DNA from: Xenophilus aerolatus
GTDB taxonomy: Bacteria > Pseudomonadota > Gammaproteobacteria > Burkholderiales > Burkholderiaceae_C
Direction of reading: 5' to 3'
NCBI GenBank assembly: GCA_029968055.1
Contig: JASCNX010000002.1
Location: 558,001-622,000 of the forward strand
Length of the DNA: 64,000 nucleotides
Part shown: positions 49,656 through 58,449 of the stretch, piece by piece
Layout: each line of letters starts with the position of its first letter
Numbering within the stretch: the stretch's first letter is position 1
Position numbers and translations under genes: made by a program
Notes under the pieces: generated by a model
What the model saw: only the letters and a program-made list of their open reading frames with translations
Told to the model about the DNA's origin: nothing
Database searches by the model: none

Positions 49656-52031
49656 GTGCGCGAACCGGGAGCGCCGCCCTCGTGGGCCTGGCGGGCAACG
49701 CGCCTGTGGCGTGATCGCGGCCCGTGGCTGCTGCTGTCCGCAGCGTTGCTGTGCGTCACCGGCATCCTCACACTGGTGCAGCCATTTCCGAGCGTGGACC
49801 GCATGCTGCTGGACAACGCCCGTGCGGCGATGGGGCAGCGCAACACGGGCGATGTGGTGATCGTCGCCATCGACGACGCCTCGCTGGAGGCCTTGGGCCG
49901 CTGGCCCTGGCGGCGCGCGTTGCATGCCGAGGTGCTGCGCCACATCGCGGCGCAGTCGCCGCGCTGCATCGGGCTGGACCTGCTGTTGACCGAGCAGGAC
50001 GCCACCGACCGCGAGGACGACCTCGTGCTGGCCGAGGCGATGCGCGACAGCGGGTGCGTGGTGCTGGCGATGGCGCCACCCTCGGCCGGCGGCGTGCCCC
50101 GGATGGAGCGCGTCCCGGCGCCCGTGCTGGCGGCAGCGGCCGCCGGCATCGGCCATGCCCACATCGCGCTCGATCCGGACGGCGTGGCACGCAGTGCCTA
50201 TCTGACCGAAGGCTTCGCCGGCCGTCCCTGGCCGCATTTCGTCAAGGCCTTGTACGAAGCGGGCCAGGCTCGGGGTCGCGAGGCCGGGCCGCCCGCCCTT
50301 CCGGCACCGCCGCCGGGTGCATCGGGCCCATGGCTGCGCAGCGACCATGAACTGATCGTTTTCGGGATCGGCGAGCCGCCCGTGACCAGCGTGTCCTACG
50401 TCGACGTCCTGCGCGACAAGGTGCCACCCGGGCTCTTTCGCGACCGCTACGTGCTGGTGGGCCCGACCGCCCTAGGCATGGGCGATGCCTATGCCACCGC
50501 GGCACCCGGCACGACCGGCCTGATGGCCGGCGTCCAGATCCTTGCGCATCTGCTGCAGGGCTTCATCGCCGGGCGTCACGTCGTGATCGCTTCGCCCTGG
50601 CAGGACCTGGCTTTCAACCTGCTGCCGCTCGCGGTCGCCCTGCTGGGCCTGCTGTGGCTGCGGCCGACCGGCATCCTGCTGCTCGTCGTGGCCATGCTCG
50701 GCGTGCGACTGGGCCTGCACGTCCTGCGGCCGTGGGTGGGCGTGCAGTTCACGCCTGCCGCGGGCTTCATGGGGCTGCTGGCCGTGTATCCGGCCTGGAG
50801 CCTTCTTCGCCTCACGGCGGCATCACGTTTCCTGCGCACCGGTTCGGCCCAGCTCAATGCCGAGCTCGAAGGCTTCCCGGCCCCCAGGTCGCCGGACGCG
50901 AGCGGCGACTTCCTCGATCGCCAGATGGCCGCGACCTCGGCCGCCGCCCTGCGCGTGCGCGACCTGCAGCGCTTCGTGCGCGACGGCATCAACCACCTGC
51001 CCGACGCCACGATGGTGCTGGACACGCAGGGCCGGGTGCTGATCGCCAACCTCGCCGCACTGCGGCACTGGCGAGCGGACCGGACAGGGCTGGCGGGACG
51101 CGACGCGCACGAGCTTCTGGCCGACGTGCGGCGCCGCGGCAAGGGCATGCCGATGATGCCGCCCGGCGCGCTGCGCCGCAGCCTGCAGCCCGTCACCGAC
51201 GAGGGCGAGGACGCGCAGGGGCGGGTGCTGCTGGTGCGCTGCGTGCCCTTCTTCGACGCGGCCAACGCCCATGCCGGCTGGCTCATCGCGCTGGTCGACA
51301 TCACCCGCATGCGCCAGGCGCAGAGCCAGCGGGACGAGGCGCTGCGCTTCATCTCGCACGACATCCGCGAGCCCAGCGCGTCGATCTTGACGATCCTGGA
51401 GCTGGCGCGCGCCCGGCCGCAGCAGTTCACGCAGCGCGAGCTGTTCGCTCGCATCGAGCGCCATGCGCAGACCGGCCTCGAACTGGCCGACGGCTTCGTC
51501 GGGCTGGCACGCGCCGAGGCACAGCCCTTCCGGCCCGAGCCGCTGGACCTGGTCGCGCTGCTGTACCAGTCTGCCGACGACGCCTGGGCCGCAGCCCGGC
51601 AGCGGCAGGTGCGCCTGCTGGTGGCTGACGGACCCGAACAGGCGCTGTGCGTGGGCGACCGGGCCCTGATCACCCGCGCGCTCGGCAACGTGCTAAGCAA
51701 TGCGCTGAAGTACTCGCTGCCGGGATGCGACGTGCACTGCGCCGTGGCCGAGCGCCCGGAGCACTGGGCCGTGAGCGTGCGCGACCAGGGGCCGGGCATC
51801 GCGCCGGAGCTACAGTTGCAGCTGTTCCGGCCCTTCCATCGCCTGCACCGCGACACGCATCCCGACGTGCACGGCGTCGGGTTGGGCCTGCTGCTGGTGC
51901 GCACCGTGGTGCAGCGCCATGGGGGCGCGGTCGAGATCGACAGCGCCGTCGACGCGGGGAGCACCGTGACCCTGGTGCTGCCCAAACCTGCCCAGGCCGA
52001 ACTGGCCGCCATGAACGCCGAACTCGAATGA
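49656..52031 (+). CDS. CHASE2 sensor histidine kinase
   Basis: A 791-residue membrane kinase. One N-terminal helix (WLLLSAALLCVTGILTLVQP) anchors a large periplasmic CHASE2 domain (VVIVAIDDASLEALGRWPWR; KVPPGLFRDRYVLVGPTALG). Three helices return to the cytoplasm (WQDLAFNLLPLAVALLGLLW and the two after it). A PAS-like segment precedes the H-box FISHDIREP with the phospho-acceptor H568, then the ATPase boxes (N: NVLSNALKYS; G1: DQGPGIAP; G2: GVGLGLLLV). The GTG at 49656 has GGGAG upstream; a GTG at 49566 would give 821 residues. The stop overlaps the next start by 4 bases. Confidence 0.9.
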   Translation: MREPGAPPSWAWRATRLWRDRGPWLLLSAALLCVTGILTLVQPFPSVDRMLLDNARAAMGQRNTGDVVIVAIDDASLEALGRWPWRRALHAEVLRHIAAQSPRCIGLDLLLTEQDATDREDDLVLAEAMRDSGCVVLAMAPPSAGGVPRMERVPAPVLAAAAAGIGHAHIALDPDGVARSAYLTEGFAGRPWPHFVKALYEAGQARGREAGPPALPAPPPGASGPWLRSDHELIVFGIGEPPVTSVSYVDVLRDKVPPGLFRDRYVLVGPTALGMGDAYATAAPGTTGLMAGVQILAHLLQGFIAGRHVVIASPWQDLAFNLLPLAVALLGLLWLRPTGILLLVVAMLGVRLGLHVLRPWVGVQFTPAAGFMGLLAVYPAWSLLRLTAASRFLRTGSAQLNAELEGFPAPRSPDASGDFLDRQMAATSAAALRVRDLQRFVRDGINHLPDATMVLDTQGRVLIANLAALRHWRADRTGLAGRDAHELLADVRRRGKGMPMMPPGALRRSLQPVTDEGEDAQGRVLLVRCVPFFDAANAHAGWLIALVDITRMRQAQSQRDEALRFISHDIREPSASILTILELARARPQQFTQRELFARIERHAQTGLELADGFVGLARAEAQPFRPEPLDLVALLYQSADDAWAAARQRQVRLLVADGPEQALCVGDRALITRALGNVLSNALKYSLPGCDVHCAVAERPEHWAVSVRDQGPGIAPELQLQLFRPFHRLHRDTHPDVHGVGLGLLLVRTVVQRHGGAVEIDSAVDAGSTVTLVLPKPAQAELAAMNAELE

Positions 52032-52483
52032 ACACGCCGATGAACTTGGCCCTTTCCTGCAGACGCCTGTGCTGGGCCGCCGGCCTGCTGCTCGTGCTCG
52101 CCGGTGTCGCCCGGGCGCAGGACATCGACGCCACGTCGATGATCCAGGGCGGCCTGGAAGTCATCCGGATGATCGACACCGGCAACACCGGCGAGCTCTG
52201 GGACGGTGCGGCACCCGGTGCCAAGAAGCGTGTGACGCGGGCCGACTTCATCCGCCAGATCACGCAGGCGCGGGCGCCGCTGGGCAACCCGCAGCTGCGC
52301 ACCTGGGTGACCGTCGAGCGCGTGGCCATGAACGACCAGGACCCCGAGCTTGCCGGCCAGTATGTCAACGTGTTCTACGAGACGCGTTTCGCCGGCCGCA
52401 CCAGCGGCAGCGCCCGCGAACAGATCACCTTCCACCTGGACCGCGACGGCACCTGGCGCTTCAGTGGCTACACGATCCGATGA
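52028..52483 (+). CDS. DUF4019 exported protein
   Basis: A 151-residue protein with a signal peptide (LCWAAGLLLVLAGVARAQ) and a DUF4019 core. Landmarks are GELWDGAAPGAKKRVTRADF, ARAPLGNPQLRTWVTVERV and the closing WRFSGYTIR. Family function is unknown. It overlaps the kinase gene by 4 bases (ATGA) at its start and the Nudix gene by 4 bases at its end, so translation of all three should be coupled. A periplasmic protein made together with a CHASE2 sensor may serve as its ligand-binding or accessory partner; this is an inference. Confidence 0.75.
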   Translation: MNTPMNLALSCRRLCWAAGLLLVLAGVARAQDIDATSMIQGGLEVIRMIDTGNTGELWDGAAPGAKKRVTRADFIRQITQARAPLGNPQLRTWVTVERVAMNDQDPELAGQYVNVFYETRFAGRTSGSAREQITFHLDRDGTWRFSGYTIR

Positions 52484-52995
52484 AGACGCCCGCATCCGCG
52501 CCGCGCTGGCGCCCCAATGTCACCGTCGCCGCCATCATCGAGCGGGGCGGCCGCTTCCTGCTGGTGGAAGAGCACACCGACCATGGCCTGAAGCTCAACA
52601 CGCCGGCCGGCCACCTCGACCCCGGCGAATCGCCGGCCGAGGGTTGCGCACGGGAGGCGCTGGAAGAGACGGCCCACCACTTCAGGCCCACGGCACTGGT
52701 CGGCGTGTACATGGCGCGCTTCGAGCGCTCCACGCCAGGCGACGCGGGCGACACCGACATCACCTACCTGCGCTTCGCCTTCACCGGCGAGCTGGGGCAC
52801 GAGGAGCCGGGCCGTGCGCTCGACGAGGGCATCGTCCGCACGCTGTGGATGACGCCCGACGAGATCCGCGCCAGCACCGAGCGCCACCGCAGCCCGCTGC
52901 TGCTGCAGTGCGTCGAGGACCACCTGGCCGGCCAGCGCTACCCGCTGGACCTCTTCCACGTCGACGCATCGGTGGCGTTGCTGCAAAAAAGATAG
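52480..52995 (+). CDS. nudJ: NudJ-like Nudix hydrolase
   Basis: A 171-residue Nudix phosphohydrolase. The Nudix box is GHLDPGESPAEGCAREALEE followed by T-A, with the metal-binding glutamates in place and an Ala where the usual Gly stands, as in NudJ/YmfB-type proteins. The upstream strand NVTVAAIIERGGRFLLVEEH is typical. In enterobacteria nudJ lies beside mnmA, and here mnmA also follows immediately but on the opposite strand, 95 bases away. Members dephosphorylate (deoxy)nucleoside di- and triphosphates or thiamin pyrophosphate precursors. It overlaps the DUF4019 gene by 4 bases. Confidence 0.85.
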   Translation: MKTPASAPRWRPNVTVAAIIERGGRFLLVEEHTDHGLKLNTPAGHLDPGESPAEGCAREALEETAHHFRPTALVGVYMARFERSTPGDAGDTDITYLRFAFTGELGHEEPGRALDEGIVRTLWMTPDEIRASTERHRSPLLLQCVEDHLAGQRYPLDLFHVDASVALLQKR

Positions 52996-53090
52996 CCGCT
53001 CGCGGCCGCCTCGGGGCGCCAGCCGCCGGCGCGGCGCTGCGGCAAGCCCGCGGCATGGCGGGCGGCGAGATGTCGCGATGCGCCGACCGT

Positions 53091-54230
53091 TCAGGCTGCC
53101 GAGGCGATGACCCCGCCGCCGAGGCACACCTCGCCGTCGTACAGCACGGCCGACTGGCCCGGTGTCACGGCCCACTGCGGCTGCGGGAAATCGAGCCGGA
53201 AGGTCTGCGCACCGTCGGCCCCGAGCGTGCCGGGCGCATCGGCCTGGCGGTAACGCGTTTTGGTGCCATAGCTGCCGGCGGCGGGCGGCGCGCCTGCCAC
53301 CCAGCTCGCATCCTGCGCCGACAGCGCGTTCGACAGCAGCCAGGGATGGTCGTGGCCCTGCACCACCCACAGCGTGTTCTTCTCCATGTCCTTGCGCGCC
53401 ACGTACCACGGGGCGTGCTCGCCCGCGCCGCGCGGCGGCGCGGCGCCTGCCGGGTTCCCGCGTTGCGCACCCTTCTCCTTCACCCCGCCGATGCCCAGCC
53501 CCTGGCGCTGGCCCAGCGTGTAGAACGACAGCCCGTGGTGCTCGCCCAGCACGCGGCCACGCTCGTCCTTGATCGGCCCCGGCGTCTTCTGGATGTAGCG
53601 GTTGAGGAACTCGCGAAACGGCCGCTCGCCGATGAAGCAGATGCCGGTCGAGTCCTTCTTGGCCGCCACCGGCAAGCCGATCTCGGTGGCGATGCGGCGC
53701 ACCTCGCTCTTGTGCAGCTCGCCCACGGGGAACAACGCCTTCGACAACTGCGCCTGGTTCAGGCGGTGCAGGAAGTAGCTCTGGTCCTTGGAAGCGTCCA
53801 GCCCCTTGAGGAGTTCGTGCCGTCCCGTGGCGGGATTGAAGCGCACCCGCGCATAGTGGCCCGTGGCGATCCTGTCGGCGCCCAGGCGCATCGCGTGGTC
53901 GAGGAAGGCCTTGAACTTGATCTCGGCGTTGCACAGCACGTCGGGGTTGGGCGTGCGGCCGGCCTGGTATTCGCGCAGGAACTCGGCGAAGACGCGGTCC
54001 TTGTAGTCGGCCGCGAAATTGACGTGCTCGATCTCGATGCCCAGCACGTCGGCGACGCTGGCGGCGTCGACGAAGTCGATGTTGGACGAGCAGTACTCGC
54101 TGTCGTCGTCATCTTCCCAGTTCTTCATGAAGATGCCGACGACCTCGTGGCCCTGTTGCTTGAGCAGGTGCGCCGTGACGGCCGAATCCACGCCGCCCGA
54201 CAGCCCCACCACCACGCGCTGTTTGGTCAT
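53091..54230 (-). CDS. mnmA: tRNA-specific 2-thiouridylase
   Basis: A 379-residue enzyme that installs sulfur on U34 of Lys, Glu and Gln tRNAs. The PP-loop [13 protein letters not shown] activates U34 with ATP. The two catalytic cysteines are in [12 protein letters not shown] and [11 protein letters not shown]. The tRNA-binding central and C-terminal domains follow ([32 protein letters not shown]). The central domain has a Gly/Ala/Pro-rich insert after [11 protein letters not shown]. The ATG at 54230 ([13 protein letters not shown]) is preferred; the frame is open further upstream. It follows corA on the same strand after 165 bases. Confidence 0.95.
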   Translation of the reverse strand: MTKQRVVVGLSGGVDSAVTAHLLKQQGHEVVGIFMKNWEDDDDSEYCSSNIDFVDAASVADVLGIEIEHVNFAADYKDRVFAEFLREYQAGRTPNPDVLCNAEIKFKAFLDHAMRLGADRIATGHYARVRFNPATGRHELLKGLDASKDQSYFLHRLNQAQLSKALFPVGELHKSEVRRIATEIGLPVAAKKDSTGICFIGERPFREFLNRYIQKTPGPIKDERGRVLGEHHGLSFYTLGQRQGLGIGGVKEKGAQRGNPAGAAPPRGAGEHAPWYVARKDMEKNTLWVVQGHDHPWLLSNALSAQDASWVAGAPPAAGSYGTKTRYRQADAPGTLGADGAQTFRLDFPQPQWAVTPGQSAVLYDGEVCLGGGVIASAA

Positions 54231-54355
54231 AAGGCGCCGATTGTCGGCGCTCGTCGATGAGTCAGTCGGCGCTGCGGGATTGGCGGGTGGCAGCCAGTGC
54301 GCAGGCCCCAACCCGGAACCGCGCGGAACCGGCCTTGCCGGGCCACTGGAGGTTG

Positions 54356-54392
54356 CCCCCTCGAGCGGCAGGCGCCCAAGGCGCCATGGGGG
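54356..54392. repeat. Intergenic palindromic element after corA
   Basis: GGCGCC-CAA-GGCGCC (54371-54385) inside outer CCCCC (54356-54360) and GGGGG (54388-54392), 4 bases beyond the corA stop on the minus strand. It looks like the GC-rich intergenic hairpins common in Comamonadaceae (from memory, not searched). It has no T-run, so termination is uncertain. Confidence 0.4.
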
Positions 54393-54395
54393 TGG

Positions 54396-55382
54396 TCACT
54401 TCAACCAGCCCCGCTTGCGGAAATACAGCATGGGCCCCACGGCGCTGAGCACCATCAGCGCCAGCACGTAGGGATAGCCGAAGCCCCACTCCAGCTCGGG
54501 CATGAACTTGAAGTTCATGCCGTAGATGCTGGCGATCAGCGTCGGTGGCAGCAGCGCCACGCTGGCCACCGAGAAGATCTTGATGATCTTGTTCTGGTTG
54601 ATGTTGATGAAGCCGACGGTGGCGTCCATCAGGAAGTTGATCTTGTCGAAGAGGAAGGCGGTGTGGCTGTCCAGCGATTCGATGTCGCGCAGGATCTGGC
54701 GCGCCTCCTCGAACTGCTCGGCGTTGAGCATCTTGCTGCGCATCATGAAACTCACCGCGCGGCGCGTGTCCATCACGTTGCGGCGGATGCGGCCGTTCAA
54801 GTCTTCCTGCCGCGCGATCAGCCCGAGCACCTCGCCGGCGATCTCGTCGCTCACGTTGCCCTGGAGCACCTTCGCGCCGGCCTGCTCGAGCTCGTCGTAG
54901 ATGCCTTCGAGCGTATCGGCCGAGTACTCCGCATCGGCATCGAAGAGCTTGAGCAGCACCTCCTTGGCATCCTCGATGAGGCCCGGCGCCCGGCGCGCGC
55001 GCATGCGCAGCAGGCGGAACACGGGCACGTCCTCGTCGTGGATCGAGAACAGCACGCCGCGGCTCTTGAGCTCGGCGTTGTGCTGGTTGAGGATGAAGGC
55101 CACGCGCACGGCACGCGGCTCGTCGGCGTCGGCGATCAAGAAGTCGCTGCGCACATGCAGATCGCCGTTGTCCTCTTCGTAGAAGCGGGCCGACTCCTCG
55201 ATGTCGTCGTCGGTCACGTCCTCGGGGATCGAGAGCCCGTAGTACTGCTTGACCCAGCGCTTCTCTTCGAGCGTGGGCGACTCGAGGTCGACCCAGATGG
55301 GCTGGAACTTCGACAGTTCCTCCAGGGCCTCGATCTCTTCCTGGACGAGGCGGCCGTTGGCGAGCGTGAAGATGTTGAGCAT
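54396..55382 (-). CDS. corA: CorA magnesium/cobalt transporter
   Basis: A 328-residue pentameric Mg2+/Co2+ channel. The large cytoplasmic N-terminal funnel (to ~265) is followed by two C-terminal helices. The YGMN selectivity signature sits at the end of the first (GMN at 288-290), and the chain ends in a basic tail (YFRKRGWLK). The start at 55382 gives MLNIFTLANGRLVQEE, a normal CorA N-terminus. Upstream (55428-55479) the minus strand can fold into a long hairpin, possibly a leader structure. It is divergent from the UvrD-like helicase. Confidence 0.94.
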   Translation of the reverse strand: MLNIFTLANGRLVQEEIEALEELSKFQPIWVDLESPTLEEKRWVKQYYGLSIPEDVTDDDIEESARFYEEDNGDLHVRSDFLIADADEPRAVRVAFILNQHNAELKSRGVLFSIHDEDVPVFRLLRMRARRAPGLIEDAKEVLLKLFDADAEYSADTLEGIYDELEQAGAKVLQGNVSDEIAGEVLGLIARQEDLNGRIRRNVMDTRRAVSFMMRSKMLNAEQFEEARQILRDIESLDSHTAFLFDKINFLMDATVGFININQNKIIKIFSVASVALLPPTLIASIYGMNFKFMPELEWGFGYPYVLALMVLSAVGPMLYFRKRGWLK

Positions 55383-55427
55383 GGCGTGCTCCCGGTTGGG
55401 CTGGACGGTGGGCGGGAAGAAAGGGGC

Positions 55428-55479
55428 GCTTTCAAGCTCCGCGCCGACCGCAGGCCGGGCTCAGGCCGGAGTTGAAAGC
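55428..55479 (-). promoter_or_regulatory. Hairpin in the corA leader
   Basis: On the corA strand, GCTTTCAACTCCG (from 55479) and CGGAGCTTGAAAGC (ending 55428) pair over 13 bp with one bulged C. They enclose a GC-rich loop of about 25 bases. It starts about 45 bases before the corA ATG. It could be an RNA leader or a DNA site; the known Mg2+ riboswitches are not recognised here. Confidence 0.35.
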
Positions 55480-55568
55480 TGCCAAGACGGGTCGGGTTCC
55501 AAGGTGAACACTCCGGTGGTTGCAGCGGGCGGATTATGGCACCGCAGCATCGGCCGATCCCGCCTGAT

Positions 55569-55584
55569 CTGGATGGATATCCAG
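55569..55584. promoter_or_regulatory. LexA (SOS) box upstream of the UvrD-like helicase
   Basis: CTGGATGGATATCCAG is CTG-N10-CAG, the spacing and ends of the LexA consensus. It has a perfect 6-bp inverted repeat (CTGGAT/ATCCAG) and is followed by TA, as in the extended consensus. It ends 13 bases before the ATG of a UvrD-type helicase gene, a common target class. Prediction only. Confidence 0.6.
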
Positions 55585-55597
55585 TACATTTCATGCC

Positions 55598-57709
55598 ATG
55601 TCCGCCCTTGCGTCCGACGTCTTCGCGCCCGCTGCGGGCACGCCCGCCGAGCGCCTGGCGCAGGCCCTGGGCACGCTCAACGAGGCGCAGCGCGCCGCGG
55701 TCGACCACGGGGTCGGCGAGCAGGCCGCCGACAACGGTCCGCTGCTCGTCATCGCCGGCGCGGGTTCGGGCAAGACCAGCACGCTGGCCCACCGCGTGGC
55801 GCACCTCATCGCGCAGGGTGCCGACCCGCAGCGCATCCTGTTGTTGACCTTCTCGCGCCGTGCGGCACAGGAGATGTCGCGCCGCGCCGGCCAGGTCGCC
55901 GCGCGCGTGCTGGGCCTGCGCGCCGACGCCGCGCCCGCGCTGCCCTGGGCAGGCACCTTCCACGGCATCGGCGCGCGGCTGCTGCGCGAGTACGCCCCGC
56001 AGATCGGGCTGGACCCCGACTTCACCATCCACGACCGTGGCGATGCCGAGGACCTGATGGGCCTGGTGCGCAACGACCTGGGTTTCTCGCGCACCGAGAA
56101 GCGCTTCCCCATGAAGGGCACCTGCCTGTCGATCTACTCGCGCACCGTCAACACGCGCGAGCCGCTGGCCGCGGTGCTGGCGCAGGCCTTTCCGTGGTGC
56201 GCCGAGTGGGCGGTGCAATTGCCGCGCCTCTTCGGCGCCTATGTCGAAGCCAAGCAGCAGCAGAACGTGCTCGACTACGACGACCTGCTCGTGGCCTGGT
56301 GCGAGATGATGGGCGAGCCGTCGATCGCTGCCCATGTGGGCGCGCGCTTCGACCATGTGCTGGTCGACGAGTACCAGGACACCAACCGCCTGCAGGCCGA
56401 GATCCTGCTGCGCCTGAAGCCCGACGGCGCGGGCGTCACCGCGGTGGGCGACGACGCGCAGTCGATCTATTCCTTCCGTGGCGCGACGGTGCGCAACATC
56501 CTCGACTTCCCCTCGCAGTTCGCGCGGCCCGCGCGGGTGGTCACGCTGGAGCGCAACTACCGGTCGACGCAGCCCATCCTGGATGCCTCCAACGCCGTCA
56601 TGGCGCATGCGGCGCAGCGCTACGCCAAGCGCCTGTGGACCGACAAGCCCTCGGCGGGCCGTCCGCAGATCGTGTTGGTGCCCGACGAGGCGCAGCAGGC
56701 CGTGTGGGTCGCCGACCGCGTGCTGGCGCAGCGCGAGAACGGCCTCGCGCTCAAGCAGCAGGCGGTGCTGTTCCGCACCTCCAGCCACAGCGCCGCGCTC
56801 GAGCTGGAACTCGCACGGCGCAACATTCCTTTCGTGAAGTACGGCGGACTCAAGTTTCTCGAGGCCACGCATGTGAAGGACCTGCTCGCGCTGCTGCGTT
56901 TCGTGCAGAACCCGCGCAGCCGGCTGGCGGGTTTCCGCGTGGTGCAGCTCATCCCGGGCATCGGTCCGGCCACCGCCACGCGCCTGCTCGATGGCATGGA
57001 CGAGGCCGCCGACCCGGCGGTGGGGCTGCAGGCCTTCGTTGCGCCGGCAGCGGCGCGCGACGAATGGGCACGTTTCGCCGAAGCCTGGGGCGCACTGCGT
57101 GCGGGCCAGGCGGGGTGGCCCGCGGAGATGGAACTGGCCATCGCGTGGTACCTGCCGCACCTGGACCGGCTGCACGACGATGCGCTGGTGCGCCGCGGCG
57201 ACATCGAGCAGCTCGCGCAGCTGGCCGCGGGCTACGCCTCGCGCGAGCGCTTCATCACCGAGCTCACGCTCGACCCCCCGGAGGCGACCAGCGACCGGCC
57301 CGGGCCGCCGTTGCTCGACGAGGACTACCTCATCCTCTCGACCATCCACTCGGCCAAGGGCCAGGAATGGAATGCGGTGCACGTGCTCAACGTGGTCGAC
57401 GGCTGCATGCCGGCCGACGTGGTGCAGGGGACGCACGAGCTCGAGGAGGAACGGCGCCTGCTCTACGTCGCGATGACGCGGGCCAAGGACCACCTGCACC
57501 TCATGGTGCCGCAGCGGTTCTATGTCACGCAGCAGAGCGCGCGCGGCGACCGTCATATGTACGCGGGCCGCACCCGCTTCCTGCCCGAGTCCGACCTGCA
57601 TGGCTTCGAGCGCGTCACCTGGCCGCCGCCGCCTCCGCAACCGGCCTTCGTGCCACCGCCAGCGGCCGTGATGGACCTGCGTGCGCGGCTGCGTGCCAGT
57701 TGGCGCTGA
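55598..57709 (+). CDS. UvrD/Rep-family DNA helicase
   Basis: A 703-residue SF1A helicase for 3'-5' unwinding in repair or replication restart. Motifs in order: I GAGSGKTSTLAHRV, Ia TFSRRAAQEM, Ib TFHGIGARLLREY, II VDEYQDTN, III GDDAQSIYSFRGA, IV ERNYRSTQPILD, V STIHSAKGQEWNAVHV, VI LYVAMTRAKD. It is shorter than UvrD (~720-750) and has a Pro-rich C-terminus, so the uvrD name is not certain. A LexA-like box lies 13 bases upstream of the ATG. It is divergent from corA. Confidence 0.92.
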   Translation: MSALASDVFAPAAGTPAERLAQALGTLNEAQRAAVDHGVGEQAADNGPLLVIAGAGSGKTSTLAHRVAHLIAQGADPQRILLLTFSRRAAQEMSRRAGQVAARVLGLRADAAPALPWAGTFHGIGARLLREYAPQIGLDPDFTIHDRGDAEDLMGLVRNDLGFSRTEKRFPMKGTCLSIYSRTVNTREPLAAVLAQAFPWCAEWAVQLPRLFGAYVEAKQQQNVLDYDDLLVAWCEMMGEPSIAAHVGARFDHVLVDEYQDTNRLQAEILLRLKPDGAGVTAVGDDAQSIYSFRGATVRNILDFPSQFARPARVVTLERNYRSTQPILDASNAVMAHAAQRYAKRLWTDKPSAGRPQIVLVPDEAQQAVWVADRVLAQRENGLALKQQAVLFRTSSHSAALELELARRNIPFVKYGGLKFLEATHVKDLLALLRFVQNPRSRLAGFRVVQLIPGIGPATATRLLDGMDEAADPAVGLQAFVAPAAARDEWARFAEAWGALRAGQAGWPAEMELAIAWYLPHLDRLHDDALVRRGDIEQLAQLAAGYASRERFITELTLDPPEATSDRPGPPLLDEDYLILSTIHSAKGQEWNAVHVLNVVDGCMPADVVQGTHELEEERRLLYVAMTRAKDHLHLMVPQRFYVTQQSARGDRHMYAGRTRFLPESDLHGFERVTWPPPPPQPAFVPPPAAVMDLRARLRASWR

Positions 57710-57962
57710 ATGTCAGCCATAGGGCCTCAGATGCCTGGGCACGCGTGCCAGATCGGGGTGGTCTGCTATCGATCCGGGAGCGCTTTTCGCCTGCATTGAC
57801 CCTGGGCAACTGCGGGGTTTGCAATTCGATGACGCCGCGGGCATAGTGAATCGACCGTCTCCTATAAAACAACGACAAGCCCTTTCCCAACGTCCCTTTT
57901 CCCGCCGGCCTGCGCCACCCGGCGCGTGCCGTTTTCCAACCGTCAATTCCAGGAGGTCATTC

Positions 57963-58292
57963 ATGAACTTGACGATCAGCGGTCATCACCTCGACGTCAC
58001 CCCCGCGCTTCGAAGCTATGTCACGAACAAGCTCGATCGGATCACGCGTCATTTCGACCAGGTGGTCGATGTGCGGGTGATCCTCACGGTGGAAAAGCAG
58101 AAGGAAAAGGAACGCCGGCAGCGCGCCGAGTGCAACATCCACGTCAAGGGCAATGACATGTTTGCCGAGTGCAGCCACGCTGATCTGTACGCCGCGGTGG
58201 ACGAACTGGTCGACAAGCTCGACCGGCAGGTGGTGCGCCACAAGGACCGCCTTCAGGACCACCACCACGCCGCGCCCAAGCGCGTGATGTGA
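57963..58292 (+). CDS. hpf: Ribosome hibernation-promoting factor (short form)
   Basis: A 109-residue ribosome-associated protein that promotes hibernating 100S ribosomes in slow growth. The fold is visible from [20 protein letters not shown] through [16 protein letters not shown], the basic [17 protein letters not shown] and [20 protein letters not shown]. It lacks the long-form C-terminal domain. The ribosome site AGGAGG precedes the ATG at 57963. A hairpin terminator lies about 80 bases downstream, before ptsN. Confidence 0.93.
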   Translation: MNLTISGHHLDVTPALRSYVTNKLDRITRHFDQVVDVRVILTVEKQKEKERRQRAECNIHVKGNDMFAECSHADLYAAVDELVDKLDRQVVRHKDRLQDHHHAAPKRVM

Positions 58293-58321
58293 GAGCCGGC
58301 CCACCCTGCGCTTAACACTTT

Positions 58322-58400
58322 TTTTGTAGAATTTTGTTGAGACAGCGCGGGCACCCCCGGGCAAATCCTCTTGCAAGCCGCCTTCGGGCGGCTTTGACAT
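58322..58400 (+). ncRNA. Candidate small RNA between hpf and ptsN
   Basis: An extended -10-like TGTAGAAT (58325-58332) would start a transcript near 58338. That transcript would end at the hairpin AAGCCGCC-TTCG-GGCGGCTT (58375-58394), giving about 60 bases. It holds a single-stranded, pyrimidine-rich ATCCTCTTG that could pair with a ribosome binding site. There is no good -35, so it may instead be the 3' end of hpf. Confidence 0.3.
58375..58397 (+). terminator. UUCG hairpin, probable terminator
   Basis: AAGCCGCC (58375-58382), loop TTCG, GGCGGCTT (58387-58394): an 8-bp perfect stem with the extra-stable UUCG loop. A short T tail follows (TTG, then TTT five bases later). It separates hpf from ptsN. 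Confidence 0.6.
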
Positions 58401-58449
58401 TTCTGGTGCAGACTGGGCGGGAGGTGCATAATCGCGCCCCGATCCCACC

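Noticed and set aside
58394-58432. TTGACA followed by CATAAT as a ptsN promoter
   Set aside because: The two boxes are 27 bases apart, too far for sigma-70; the TTGACA also overlaps the terminator tail.
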